Under the pieces are notes generated by a model. The model did no database searches. It was not told the origin of the DNA and saw nothing but the letters and a program-made list of their open reading frames with translations. This document shows positions 6,925 through 14,439 of a stretch of DNA of 14,439 bases, piece after piece. Made by a program: the position numbers and the translations under genes. The stretch covers positions 1 through 14,439 of the forward strand of contig JAICLN010000056.1 in the NCBI GenBank assembly GCA_025925615.1. The letters are read 5' to 3'. The DNA is from Actinomycetospora sp. (GTDB lineage: Bacteria; Actinomycetota; Actinomycetes; Mycobacteriales; Pseudonocardiaceae). The first letter of the stretch is position 1; the number at the start of each line of letters is the position of its first letter.

Positions 6925-8144
6925 GCCCGGGAGACGGAGCGCAGCGGAGCACGACCTCGGCGAGCCCGGCCAACGGCCACGCCGCCGACGGACCCGGCGC
7001 GCCGTTCAAGGCGACCGCGCTCGGCGGCGGGCACGGCCTGCACGCGACGCTGCGGGCGCTGCGCCGGCTCACCGACGACGTCACGGCGGTGGTGACCGTC
7101 GGCGACGACGGCGGGTCGTCCGGCCGGATCCGCCGCGAGCTGGACATTCTGCCCTGGGGCGACCTGCGGATGGCGCTCGACGCCCTGGCCGAGCGCGACC
7201 ACACCGGCCCGACGGACGCCTCGACGTGGCGCGAGGTGTTCTCCCACCGGCTCGGCGGCACCGGGGCGCTGGCGGGCCACGCCGTCGGGAACCTCGTGCT
7301 GGCCGGCCTGCTCGACGTCCTCGACGACCCGGTCGCCGCCCTCGACGAGGCGTGCCGCCTGCTGGGGCTGCGGGGCCGCGTGCTGCCGATGGCTCCGGTG
7401 CCGGTCGACATCGAGGCCGACGTCACCGGGCTGGGGATCTCGACGGGTATGGGGATCTCCGCGACGGCGGGCGGCGGGGAGGCGGACTCCGACGTCGCGC
7501 ACCGCATCCGCGGGCAGGTCGCCGTCGCGACGACGCCGGGCCGGGTGCGCCAGGTCCGGCTCGTCCCGCGGCGCCCCAAGGCCTGCGGCGAGGCGGTCGA
7601 GGCGATCCGCGCGGCCGACGTCGTCACCCTGGGGCCCGGGTCGTGGTTCACCAGTGTGATGCCGCACCTGCTGGTGCCGGAGCTGTTCACGGCGCTGTGC
7701 GAGACCGAGGCCCGGCGGGTGCTGGTGCTCAACCTCGCCCCGCAGCCGGGCGAGACCGCCGGCTTCTCGCCGGAGCAGCACCTCGACGCGCTGGCCGAGC
7801 ACGCGCCGCGCCTGCGCCTCGACGTCGTGGTCGCCGACCCGGGGGCGACCCCCGAACCGGACCGGCTGCGCCGCGGCGCCGAGGCCTTCGGCGCCGAGAT
7901 CTTGTTCACCGCCGTCGGCGAAGCCGGCGGCGCCCCGCGCCACGACCCCGTGGCCCTGGCCGGGGCCCTACGCGAGGCGGCGGGCAGTGCCGCCTCGCGG
8001 GATCGCGTCCCACCGGACGAGTGGGACGCGCGCGTCGATGAGTGGGGGAGCGGGGCCCGCCGCCGCCTCGGGGCCGGAGACGTGTTCTTCACCCCGACCG
8101 GCGACGCGCGCCGCTACGAGGAGGAGGATCTCCGGTGGCCATGA
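6921..8144 (+). CDS. yvcK: YvcK/CofD-like gluconeogenesis and cell-envelope factor
   Basis: The start is placed at ATG 6921, which overlaps the rapZ stop as ATGA; a frame extended back to 6810 would lie wholly inside rapZ. The product is 407 residues. The first 28 residues are low-complexity; then [10 protein letters not shown] (GGGHGL 35-40), [11 protein letters not shown] (from 62), LPWGDLR and [10 protein letters not shown] (236-245) are the nucleotide-sugar-binding signature of the family. YvcK (CuvA in mycobacteria) binds UDP-GlcNAc and is needed for normal shape and peptidoglycan synthesis on gluconeogenic carbon sources. It resembles CofD in fold but is not the F420 enzyme, as the whiA/rapZ context also indicates. 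The 3' end overlaps whiA, supporting translational coupling. Confidence 0.95.
   Translation: MSPGDGAQRSTTSASPANGHAADGPGAPFKATALGGGHGLHATLRALRRLTDDVTAVVTVGDDGGSSGRIRRELDILPWGDLRMALDALAERDHTGPTDASTWREVFSHRLGGTGALAGHAVGNLVLAGLLDVLDDPVAALDEACRLLGLRGRVLPMAPVPVDIEADVTGLGISTGMGISATAGGGEADSDVAHRIRGQVAVATTPGRVRQVRLVPRRPKACGEAVEAIRAADVVTLGPGSWFTSVMPHLLVPELFTALCETEARRVLVLNLAPQPGETAGFSPEQHLDALAEHAPRLRLDVVVADPGATPEPDRLRRGAEAFGAEILFTAVGEAGGAPRHDPVALAGALREAAGSAASRDRVPPDEWDARVDEWGSGARRRLGAGDVFFTPTGDARRYEEEDLRWP
8122..8137 (+). promoter_or_regulatory. Ribosome binding site deciding the whiA start
   Basis: AGGAGG at 8122-8127 is seven bases before GTG 8135 and thirteen before ATG 8141. The spacing favours GTG 8135, giving an N-terminus [10 protein letters not shown] like that of Streptomyces WhiA. 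Confidence 0.7.
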
Positions 8145-9148
8145 CCGCTGCGGTGAAGGACGAGCTGAGCCGGCTCTCGGTGACGAAGACGTGTTGCCGG
8201 CGCGCCGAGGTCTCGGCGGTGCTGCGGTTCGGGGGTGGACTGCACATCGTCAACGGGCGGGTGGTCGTCGAGGCCGAGCTCGACACCGGCAACGCCGCCC
8301 GCCGGCTCCGGCGCGAGATCCACGACCTGTACGGGCACCAGCCCGAGGTCCACGTGCTCTCGCAGGGCAACCTGCGCAAGGGCACGCGATACGTGGTCCG
8401 CGTGGCCACGGACGGGGATTCGCTCGCCCGCCAGACCGGGCTGCTCGACCCGCGCGGCCGCCCGGTGCGCGGGCTGCCGCCGCAGGTCGTCTCCGGGGGC
8501 GTGTGCGACGCCGAGGCCGCGTGGCGGGGGGCGTTCCTCGCGCACGGGTCGCTGACCGAGCCGGGCCGCTCCTCGGCGCTGGAGATCACCTGCCCGGGCA
8601 TGGAGGCCGCGATGGCGCTGGTCGGCGCCGCCCGGCGTCTCGGTGTCGCGGCCAAGGCCCGCGAGGTGCGCGGGGCCGACCGGGTGGTGGTCCGCGACGG
8701 CGACGCCATCGGGGCGCTGCTGACCCGCATCGGCGCGCACTCGTCGGTGCTGCAGTGGGAGGAGCGCCGGATGCGCCGCGAGGTGCGCGCCACGGCGAAC
8801 CGCCTCGCGAACTTCGACGACGCCAACCTCCGCCGCTCGGTCAAGGCCGCCGTCACCGCGTCCGCGCGCGTCAACCGGGCCCTCGAGCTGCTCGGCGACG
8901 AGGTCCCCGACCACCTGATCACCGCGGGCCGGCTGCGCGTGGAGCACGAGCAGGCCTCGCTGGAGGAGCTGGGCCAGCTCGCCGACCCGCCGATGACGAA
9001 GGACGCGGTCGCCGGCCGCATCCGCCGCCTGCTCGCGATGGCCGACAAGAAGGCCAAGGACATGCGCGTCCCCGACACCGCCAGCGCCGTCACCGCGGAG
9101 ATGGAGGAGGACGAGCTCGTCGAGGTCCCGGCCGGCCGCGAGCTCTGA
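8135..9148 (+). CDS. whiA: DNA-binding regulator WhiA
   Basis: A 337-residue protein from GTG 8135; ATG 8141 is an alternative that forms an ATGA overlap with the yvcK stop. The N-terminal two thirds is the LAGLIDADG homing-endonuclease-like fold ([34 protein letters not shown]) without nuclease function in this family. The C-terminal helix-turn-helix includes [25 protein letters not shown] from about residue 276. In Streptomyces WhiA acts with WhiB to switch on sporulation septation genes and recognises GACAC; in B. subtilis it affects cell division. In a non-Streptomyces actinobacterium, septation or growth-stage control is the likely role. GACAC boxes upstream of uvrC suggest it controls its own operon. 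Confidence 0.96.
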   Translation: MAMTAAVKDELSRLSVTKTCCRRAEVSAVLRFGGGLHIVNGRVVVEAELDTGNAARRLRREIHDLYGHQPEVHVLSQGNLRKGTRYVVRVATDGDSLARQTGLLDPRGRPVRGLPPQVVSGGVCDAEAAWRGAFLAHGSLTEPGRSSALEITCPGMEAAMALVGAARRLGVAAKAREVRGADRVVVRDGDAIGALLTRIGAHSSVLQWEERRMRREVRATANRLANFDDANLRRSVKAAVTASARVNRALELLGDEVPDHLITAGRLRVEHEQASLEELGQLADPPMTKDAVAGRIRRLLAMADKKAKDMRVPDTASAVTAEMEEDELVEVPAGREL

Positions 9149-9185
9149 GGTCCTGGCGCCGGGCCCGGGAGCGGTTGCGCACACC

Positions 9186-10324
<1,139 letters not shown>

Positions 10325-10325
<1 letters not shown>

Positions 10326-11602
10326 TGAAGACCCTCGATGACCTGATCGCGGAGGGGGTCGGGGACCGCTTCGTCCTGCTGCGGGCGGACTTCAACGTCC
10401 CGATGGACGGCTTCACCATCACCGACGACGGCCGCATCCGGGCCGCGCTCCCGACGATCACGCGACTTGCCGGGGCGGGCGCGAAGGTGCTCGTCATGGC
10501 GCACCTCGGGCGGCCGAAGGAGACCCACCCCTTGGGGCGCGACCCCGTCATGACGCTCTCGGCCGTGGCCGGGCGGCTCGGCCAGCTGCTCGACCAGCCG
10601 GTCCGGCTGGCGAAGGACGTGGTGGGCGACTCCGCCCGCGACATCGCCGCGGGTCTGGAGTCCGGCGCCGTCGCGCTCCTCGCCAACGTGCGCTGCGAGC
10701 CGCGGGAGACCGGCACGGCGTCCGAGCGGGACGCCCTCGCGACGGAGCTGGCCGAGCTCGTGCCGAGCCAGGATCCGGACAGGCCGAGCGCGTTCGTGTC
10801 CGACGGCTTCGGCGTCGTGCACCGCGAGCAGGCCTCGGTGGTCGAGATCGCGCGGAAGCTCCCGGCCTACGGCGGCGACCTCGTCGCGCGCGAGACCGAG
10901 GTGCTGCGCCGGCTCACCGGTGACCCGGCGCGACCGTACGTGGTGATCCTCGGCGGCTCCAAGGTCTCCGACAAGCTCGCCGTGCTGACCAACCTGCTGC
11001 CGACGGTCGACACCCTGCTCGTCGGCGGGGCGATGTGCTTCACCTTCCTCGCCGCGCAGGGGCACGACGTGGGCGGTTCCAAGCTGGAGTCCGAGCAGAT
11101 CGACACCTGTCGCGACCTCCTGGCGAAGTACGCCGGCACGCTCGTGCTGCCGACCGACGTCGTCGTGGCCTCGGAGTTCTCGGTCGACGCGCAGACCCGG
11201 ACGGTGCCGGTGGGCGAGATCCCCGAGGGCTGGCTGGGGCTCGACGTCGGGCCGGAGACGGTCTCGGCGTTCGGGTCGCGCCTGGCCGACGCGGCCACCG
11301 TGTTCTGGAACGGGCCGATGGGCGTGTTCGAGATGGCGCCGTTCGCGGCGGGCACCACGGGGGTCGCGGAGGCCGTCGCGGACAGCCCGGCGTTCAGCGT
11401 CATCGGCGGCGGCGACTCGGCGTCGGCGATCCGCGCGGCCGGTCTCGACGAGGAGCGGTTCGGACACATCTCCACGGGCGGCGGTGCCTCGTTGGAGTTC
11501 CTGGAGGGCAAGGAGCTCCCCGGTATCGCAGTTCTCGAGGAGACGCAGCGGTCAGGGGAGCACGCCGATAGGGGAGCTCGACCATCGACCGAGGAGGCCT
11601 AG
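10325..11602 (+). CDS. pgk: Phosphoglycerate kinase with an unusual C-terminal tail
   Basis: A 425-residue enzyme making ATP from 1,3-bisphosphoglycerate. ATG 10325 shares its A with the gap stop; a frame extended to 10193 lies inside gap and is rejected. Visible motifs are RADFNVP (R20, D22, N24), AHLGRP (H60, R63), GGSKVSDK (210-217), WNGPMGVFE (from 328) and GGGDSASA (from 361), so both lobes and the nucleotide site are complete. The conserved fold normally ends near PGIAVLE. Here another 20 or so residues follow, containing SGEHADRG (410-417) encoded by the 22-nt sequence shared with uvrC, then RPSTEEA. The tail makes the protein longer than typical bacterial Pgk and should not touch the active site. 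tpiA begins three bases after the stop. Confidence 0.97.
11553..11574 (+). repeat. 22-nt repeated sequence, copy 2 (in pgk)
   Basis: Identical to 5437-5458 in uvrC, 6116 bp away, on the same strand and in the same reading frame (GEHADRG). It lies after the last conserved Pgk residues and 17 bp before the Shine-Dalgarno of tpiA. Confidence 0.85.
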
Positions 11603-11605
11603 TCC

Positions 11606-12388
11606 GTGGCGCGCAAGCCGCTGATCGCCGGCAACTGGAAGATGAACATGAACCACCTCGAGGCCATCGGGCTGGTCCAGAAGCTCTACTTCGCGTTGCC
11701 GACCAAGTACTACGACCACGTCGACGTCGGGGTCTGCCCGCCGTTCACCGACCTGCGCAGCGTGCAGACGGTGATCGACGCCGACTCGATGCCGATCACG
11801 TACGGCGGGCAGGACCTGTCCCCGGAGGAGTCGGGCGCGTTCACCGGCGACGTCTCGGGCGCGATGCTCGCCAAGCTCGGCTGCACCTGGGTCGTCGTCG
11901 GCCACTCGGAGCGGCGGACCATCCACGGCGAGGACGACGCCCTGGTCAACCGCAAGGTCACCGCGGCGCTGGCCAACCGCCTCACGCCGATCCTCTGCCT
12001 CGGCGAGGGGGAGGACGTCCGGGAGTCCGGCGCCCATGTCGGGCACTGCACGTCCCAGCTCGACGGGGCCCTCGCCGGGCTCTCGGCCGAGGACGTCGCG
12101 CGCATCGTCGTCGCCTACGAGCCGGTGTGGGCGATCGGCACCGGCAGGACCGCGACGACCGAGGACGCCCAGGAGGTCTGCGGAGCCCTGCGAGCGCGGC
12201 TGCGGGAGCTCCACGGCGGCGAGGTCGCCGACGCCGTCCGGATCCTCTACGGCGGCTCGGTGAAGGCGAACAACGTCAAGGACCTCGTCGGGCAGCCCGA
12301 CGTCGACGGCGCGCTCGTGGGCGGGGCCTCGCTCGACCCCGAGGGGTTCGCGGAGCTGTGCGCGCTCGCCGCGGGCGGTCCGCTGTAG
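11606..12388 (+). CDS. tpiA: Triosephosphate isomerase
   Basis: A 260-residue TIM-barrel enzyme interconverting dihydroxyacetone phosphate and glyceraldehyde-3-phosphate. Catalytic residues are all present: N10 and K12 in GNWKMN, H100 in GHSERR and E172 in [10 protein letters not shown]. The phosphate-binding GGSVKANN near the C-terminus is also intact. GTG 11606 is supported by an ideal ribosome binding site (AGGAGG at 11592-11597, eight bases upstream) lying inside the end of pgk. It is the last gene of gap-pgk-tpiA; a strong hairpin follows 15 bp after the stop. Length matches the family. Confidence 0.98.
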   Translation: MARKPLIAGNWKMNMNHLEAIGLVQKLYFALPTKYYDHVDVGVCPPFTDLRSVQTVIDADSMPITYGGQDLSPEESGAFTGDVSGAMLAKLGCTWVVVGHSERRTIHGEDDALVNRKVTAALANRLTPILCLGEGEDVRESGAHVGHCTSQLDGALAGLSAEDVARIVVAYEPVWAIGTGRTATTEDAQEVCGALRARLRELHGGEVADAVRILYGGSVKANNVKDLVGQPDVDGALVGGASLDPEGFAELCALAAGGPL

Positions 12389-12403
12389 GGCCCGGCCCGG
12401 TAC

Positions 12404-12456
12404 CGACCGAGGGGCACCTTCGCTCGTTCTACTCGACCGAAGGTGCCCCTCGGTCG
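12404..12456. terminator. Perfect 19-bp-arm hairpin, probable terminator after tpiA
   Basis: Left arm 12404-12422 (CGACCGAGGGGCACCTTCG) is exactly complementary to 12438-12456, with a 15-nt loop. Only TTCT follows, so it lacks the long T-run of a classical terminator, as is common in actinobacteria. The same stretch is also a 30-bp-period direct repeat (12404 and 12434). It might act in both directions or be a dispersed element. Confidence 0.65.
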
Positions 12457-12640
12457 TTCTGGGCGGCGGCCGACGACGGGGATTTTCTGCCACTGGATGC
12501 AAGCAACGACGCTTCGCTGGCACGGAGCGCTCAACCGGGCCGTCACCCGGGAGTGACCAGCGGCGTCCCCGGTCGTTGAGCCCCACGAGGTCCGCGCCGG
12601 AACCGGTGCGACCCGAGGCTCTCCCCCGGGAGGGGCCGGG

Positions 12641-12646
12641 TAGTGT
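12641..12646 (+). promoter_or_regulatory. Possible -10 element for secG
   Basis: TAGTGT fits TANNNT and lies about 70 bp before the secG start. No good -35 hexamer is seen at 16-18 bp upstream, so the call is weak. Confidence 0.3.
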
Positions 12647-12716
12647 GACCGATGGACGCCCGCCCCGCAGGCCGAGACCGCGGGGCACCGGATACACGGA
12701 GGTCACGGAGCCCGAG

Positions 12717-12953
12717 ATGCGACTGTTCCTCGACATCCTGCTCATCGTCTCCAGCGTGCTGCTGGTACTGCTGGTGCTGTTGCACCGCGGACGCGGCGGC
12801 GGTCTCTCGTCGCTGTTCGGTGGTGGGGTGCAGTCGAGCCTCGCGGGCTCCAGCGTGGTCGAGAAGAACCTCGACCGACTCACCCTGTTCGTCGGCGCGA
12901 TCTGGCTGGTCGCGATCGTCGGGACGGGCCTGCTCATCAAGATCGAGGGTTGA
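12717..12953 (+). CDS. secG: Preprotein translocase subunit SecG
   Basis: A 78-residue integral membrane protein, accessory subunit of the SecYEG export channel. Two membrane segments are visible (about 3-22 and 55-76). They are joined by the conserved glycine-rich cytoplasmic loop GRGGGLSSLFGGGVQSS and the SSVVEKNLDRLT segment typical of actinobacterial SecG. ATG 12717 puts the first membrane helix at the N-terminus as expected, with GGAG at 12707-12710 six bases upstream; an upstream extension would add a long charged leader unlike the family. Placement after tpiA is conserved in actinobacteria. Confidence 0.95.
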   Translation: MRLFLDILLIVSSVLLVLLVLLHRGRGGGLSSLFGGGVQSSLAGSSVVEKNLDRLTLFVGAIWLVAIVGTGLLIKIEG

Positions 12954-12958
12954 CGGGC

Positions 12959-12981
12959 GGCCCGGACCGCCGCGCCGGGCC
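12959..12981. terminator. Seven-bp G/C stem-loop between secG and rbpA
   Basis: GGCCCGG (12959-12965) pairs with CCGGGCC (12975-12981) around a 9-nt loop, starting 6 bp after the secG stop. No T-run follows. It could be a weak terminator or attenuator; in such G/C-rich DNA chance is possible. Confidence 0.3.
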
Positions 12982-13005
12982 TGACGATGCGGAGGTAGCA
13001 CCGAC

Positions 13006-13350
13006 ATGGCCACTGGCAACGCGATCCGGGGAACACGGGTCGGGTCGGGCCCGATGGGCGAGTCCGAGCGCGGGGAGAGCGCCGCACGGATACTCGTCTC
13101 CTTCTGGTGCTCGAACGGGCACGAGACCCAGCCGTCGTTCGCCCACGACGCCGAGCTCCCCAGCACGTGGGACTGCCCGCGCTGCGGCCTCCCGGCCAAC
13201 ACGGACGAGAAGAACCCGCCGCCGGCGCGGCGCACCGAGCCGTACAAGACGCACCTGGCGTACGTGAAGGAGCGTCGCTCGGACGCCGACGGCGAGGCCC
13301 TCCTCGAGGAGGCCCTCGCCAAGCTCCGCGCCCGCCGCGGAGAGAACTGA
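13006..13350 (+). CDS. rbpA: RbpA-family RNA polymerase-binding protein (secG-linked paralogue)
   Basis: A 114-residue protein. The N-terminal tail AIRGTRVGSG matches the tail of RbpA that reaches toward the polymerase active site. A zinc site is formed by C35, H39, C57 and C60, the same pattern as reported for Streptomyces RbpA. The C-terminal sigma-interacting region contains KTHLAYVKERRSDADGEALL with R90-R91. Family members bind the primary sigma factor and stabilise the open promoter complex. The canonical RbpA core THWDML-ERR reads THLAYVKERR here, so this may be a second RbpA-type protein rather than the essential one. ATG 13006 has GGAGG ten bases upstream. It lies 52 bp after secG, probably co-transcribed. 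Confidence 0.88.
   Translation: MATGNAIRGTRVGSGPMGESERGESAARILVSFWCSNGHETQPSFAHDAELPSTWDCPRCGLPANTDEKNPPPARRTEPYKTHLAYVKERRSDADGEALLEEALAKLRARRGEN
13324..13342. terminator. Perfect stem-loop at the 3' end of rbpA
   Basis: CTCCGCG (13324-13330) pairs with CGCGGAG (13336-13342) around a 5-nt loop, just before the rbpA stop. There is no T-run. It could help end transcription or protect the mRNA, but may be codon-driven. Confidence 0.25.
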
Positions 13351-13382
13351 CAGCGCAGCACGGTCTTTGACAGAGTGGCCGC

Positions 13383-14439
13383 GTGGCCGCTCCTGCTGAG
13401 ATCACCGACACCCGCTTCTCGTTGAGTCAGGCCGACATCCCGTCGGCCTGGTTCAACGTCGCCCCGCATCTCGCGAGCCCGCTCGACCCGCCGCTGCACC
13501 CGGCCACCCGGGAGCCCGTGGGTCCGGACGACCTCGCCCCGCTCTTCGCCGCCGAGCTCATCGGCCAGGAGATGACGGCCGAGCCCTGGGTGGACATCCC
13601 GGGCGAGGTCCTCGACGTCCTCCGCCTCTGGCGGCCCACGCCCCTGATCCGGGCACGCCGCCTCGAGAAGGCGCTGCAGACGACGGCGAGGATCTACTTC
13701 AAGGACGAGTCGGTCTCCCCGGCCGGGTCGCACAAGCCGAACTCGGCCGTCCCGCAGGCCTTCTACAACGCCCGCGAGGGGATCCGCCGGCTCTCCACCG
13801 AGACCGGGGCCGGGCAGTGGGGCACCGCGCTGGCGTTCGCGTGCGCCCAGTACGACCTCGAGTGCGCGGTCTACATGGTCCGCAAGAGCTTCGAGCAGAA
13901 GCCCTACCGCAAGGTGATCATGGAGACGTGGGGCGGCAGCGTCGTCCCGTCGCCGATCGACGATCCCGACAACGCCGGGTCGCTCGGCTCGGCGATCTCG
14001 GACGCGGTGCGCGACGCCGTCGGGCGCGAGGACACCCACTACGCCCTCGGCTCGGTGCTCAACCACGTGCTGCTGCACCAGACCGTGATCGGCCTGGAGG
14101 CCCAGCAACAGCTGGCGATGGCGGGGGAGACCCGCCCCGACGTCGTGATCGCCCCGTGCGGCGGCGGCTCCAACCTGGGCGGAGTGGCGCTGCCGTTCCT
14201 GCCGGACCCGGCGGTGCGGCTGCTCGCCGCCGAGCCCGCCTCGTGCCCGACCCTGACGCAGGGGACCTACGAGTACGACTTCGGCGACACCGCCGGGCTC
14301 ACCCCGCTGATGAACATGTACACGCTGGGCCACGACTTCATGCCGCCCGGCATCCACGCCGGCGGGCTGCGCTACCACGGCGACTCGCCGATCATCTCCC
14401 AGCTGGTCCACGAGGGCCGGATGGAGGCGGTCGCTCAAC
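13383..14439 (+). CDS. trpB: TrpB2-type tryptophan synthase beta chain, 3' truncated by the window
   Basis: Open from GTG 13383 to the window edge (352 codons, of roughly 440-450 expected). An in-frame TGA at 13368 limits the start; GTG 13383 is the first candidate, with only a weak ribosome binding site. The product is a fold-type II PLP enzyme. K118 in AGSHKPNSA is the PLP lysine, and CGGGSN (259-264) binds the cofactor phosphate. [15 protein letters not shown] and [20 protein letters not shown] are typical of the TrpB2 subgroup rather than TrpB1. TrpB2 condenses indole with serine; many act without a close TrpA partner, possibly in indole salvage. No trpA or other trp gene is in the window, though the sequence downstream is unknown. 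The gene follows rbpA by 32 bp. Confidence 0.93.
   Translation, partial: MAAPAEITDTRFSLSQADIPSAWFNVAPHLASPLDPPLHPATREPVGPDDLAPLFAAELIGQEMTAEPWVDIPGEVLDVLRLWRPTPLIRARRLEKALQTTARIYFKDESVSPAGSHKPNSAVPQAFYNAREGIRRLSTETGAGQWGTALAFACAQYDLECAVYMVRKSFEQKPYRKVIMETWGGSVVPSPIDDPDNAGSLGSAISDAVRDAVGREDTHYALGSVLNHVLLHQTVIGLEAQQQLAMAGETRPDVVIAPCGGGSNLGGVALPFLPDPAVRLLAAEPASCPTLTQGTYEYDFGDTAGLTPLMNMYTLGHDFMPPGIHAGGLRYHGDSPIISQLVHEGRMEAVAQ

Larger units (their letters stand above)
12389..12716. other. Gene-free region between tpiA and secG
   Basis: About 330 bp without a credible gene. It holds the perfect hairpin at 12404-12456, a more A/T-containing stretch near 12480-12510 and a possible secG promoter at 12641-12646. 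A frame extending secG upstream to 12576 lacks family similarity and is not accepted. Confidence 0.7.

Noticed and set aside
6931..6960. Resemblance between the start of yvcK (GCAGCGGAGCACGACC) and the flank of the 22-nt repeat in pgk
   Set aside because: Only short blocks such as GCAGCGG and GGAGCACG match, with different spacing; not enough to call a third copy.
9159..9168. CCGGGCCCGG palindrome after whiA as a terminator
   Set aside because: It has no loop and no T-run; short G/C palindromes are common in this DNA.
11552..14438. Two long - strand frames over tpiA, secG, rbpA and trpB
   Set aside because: Both are shadows of recognised + strand genes. The trpB gene itself, which runs off the window end, is the real coding sequence there.

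Overview
The window is strongly GC-rich with almost uniform G/C at third codon positions. It carries WhiA, an RbpA-family protein and the uvrC-rapZ-yvcK-whiA cluster, all marks of an actinobacterium. Gene order and protein style suggest a Pseudonocardiales member (Pseudonocardia or a relative). That assignment is inference; no rRNA or other taxonomic marker is present. All convincing genes lie on the + strand.

Layout. (1) 1-2941: the 3' part of a SNF2-family ATPase/helicase, overlapping a SWIM zinc-finger protein; these probably work as a pair. (2) 2952-3677: a PIG-L/LmbE-type de-N-acetylase. (3) 3678-3956: a non-coding region with a long imperfect hairpin, a tight cluster of GACAC/GACACGCC boxes (the known WhiA recognition core) and a plausible promoter. 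(4) 3957-9148: the tightly coupled operon uvrC-rapZ-yvcK-whiA. It combines excision repair, a P-loop/RNA-binding-type regulator, the YvcK carbon/cell-envelope factor and the sporulation/cell-division regulator WhiA. (5) 9149-9308: a promoter region with a perfect 14-bp palindrome. (6) 9309-12388: the triose-phosphate glycolytic operon gap-pgk-tpiA. (7) 12389-12716: a gene-free stretch with a perfect 19-bp-arm hairpin, probably the tpiA terminator. (8) 12717-13350: secG and a small zinc-binding RbpA-family protein. (9) 13383-end: a TrpB2-type tryptophan synthase beta chain, cut by the window edge.

The most unusual signals are two. First, an identical 22-nt sequence lies inside two unrelated genes, uvrC and pgk. 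It is read in the same frame in both and gives the peptide GEHADRG, in a variable loop of UvrC and in a C-terminal tail of Pgk. Second, the GACACGCC cluster sits upstream of the operon whose last gene is whiA, which suggests feedback control. The core genes are otherwise conventional, and no defence system, CRISPR array, RNA gene or transposase was seen.
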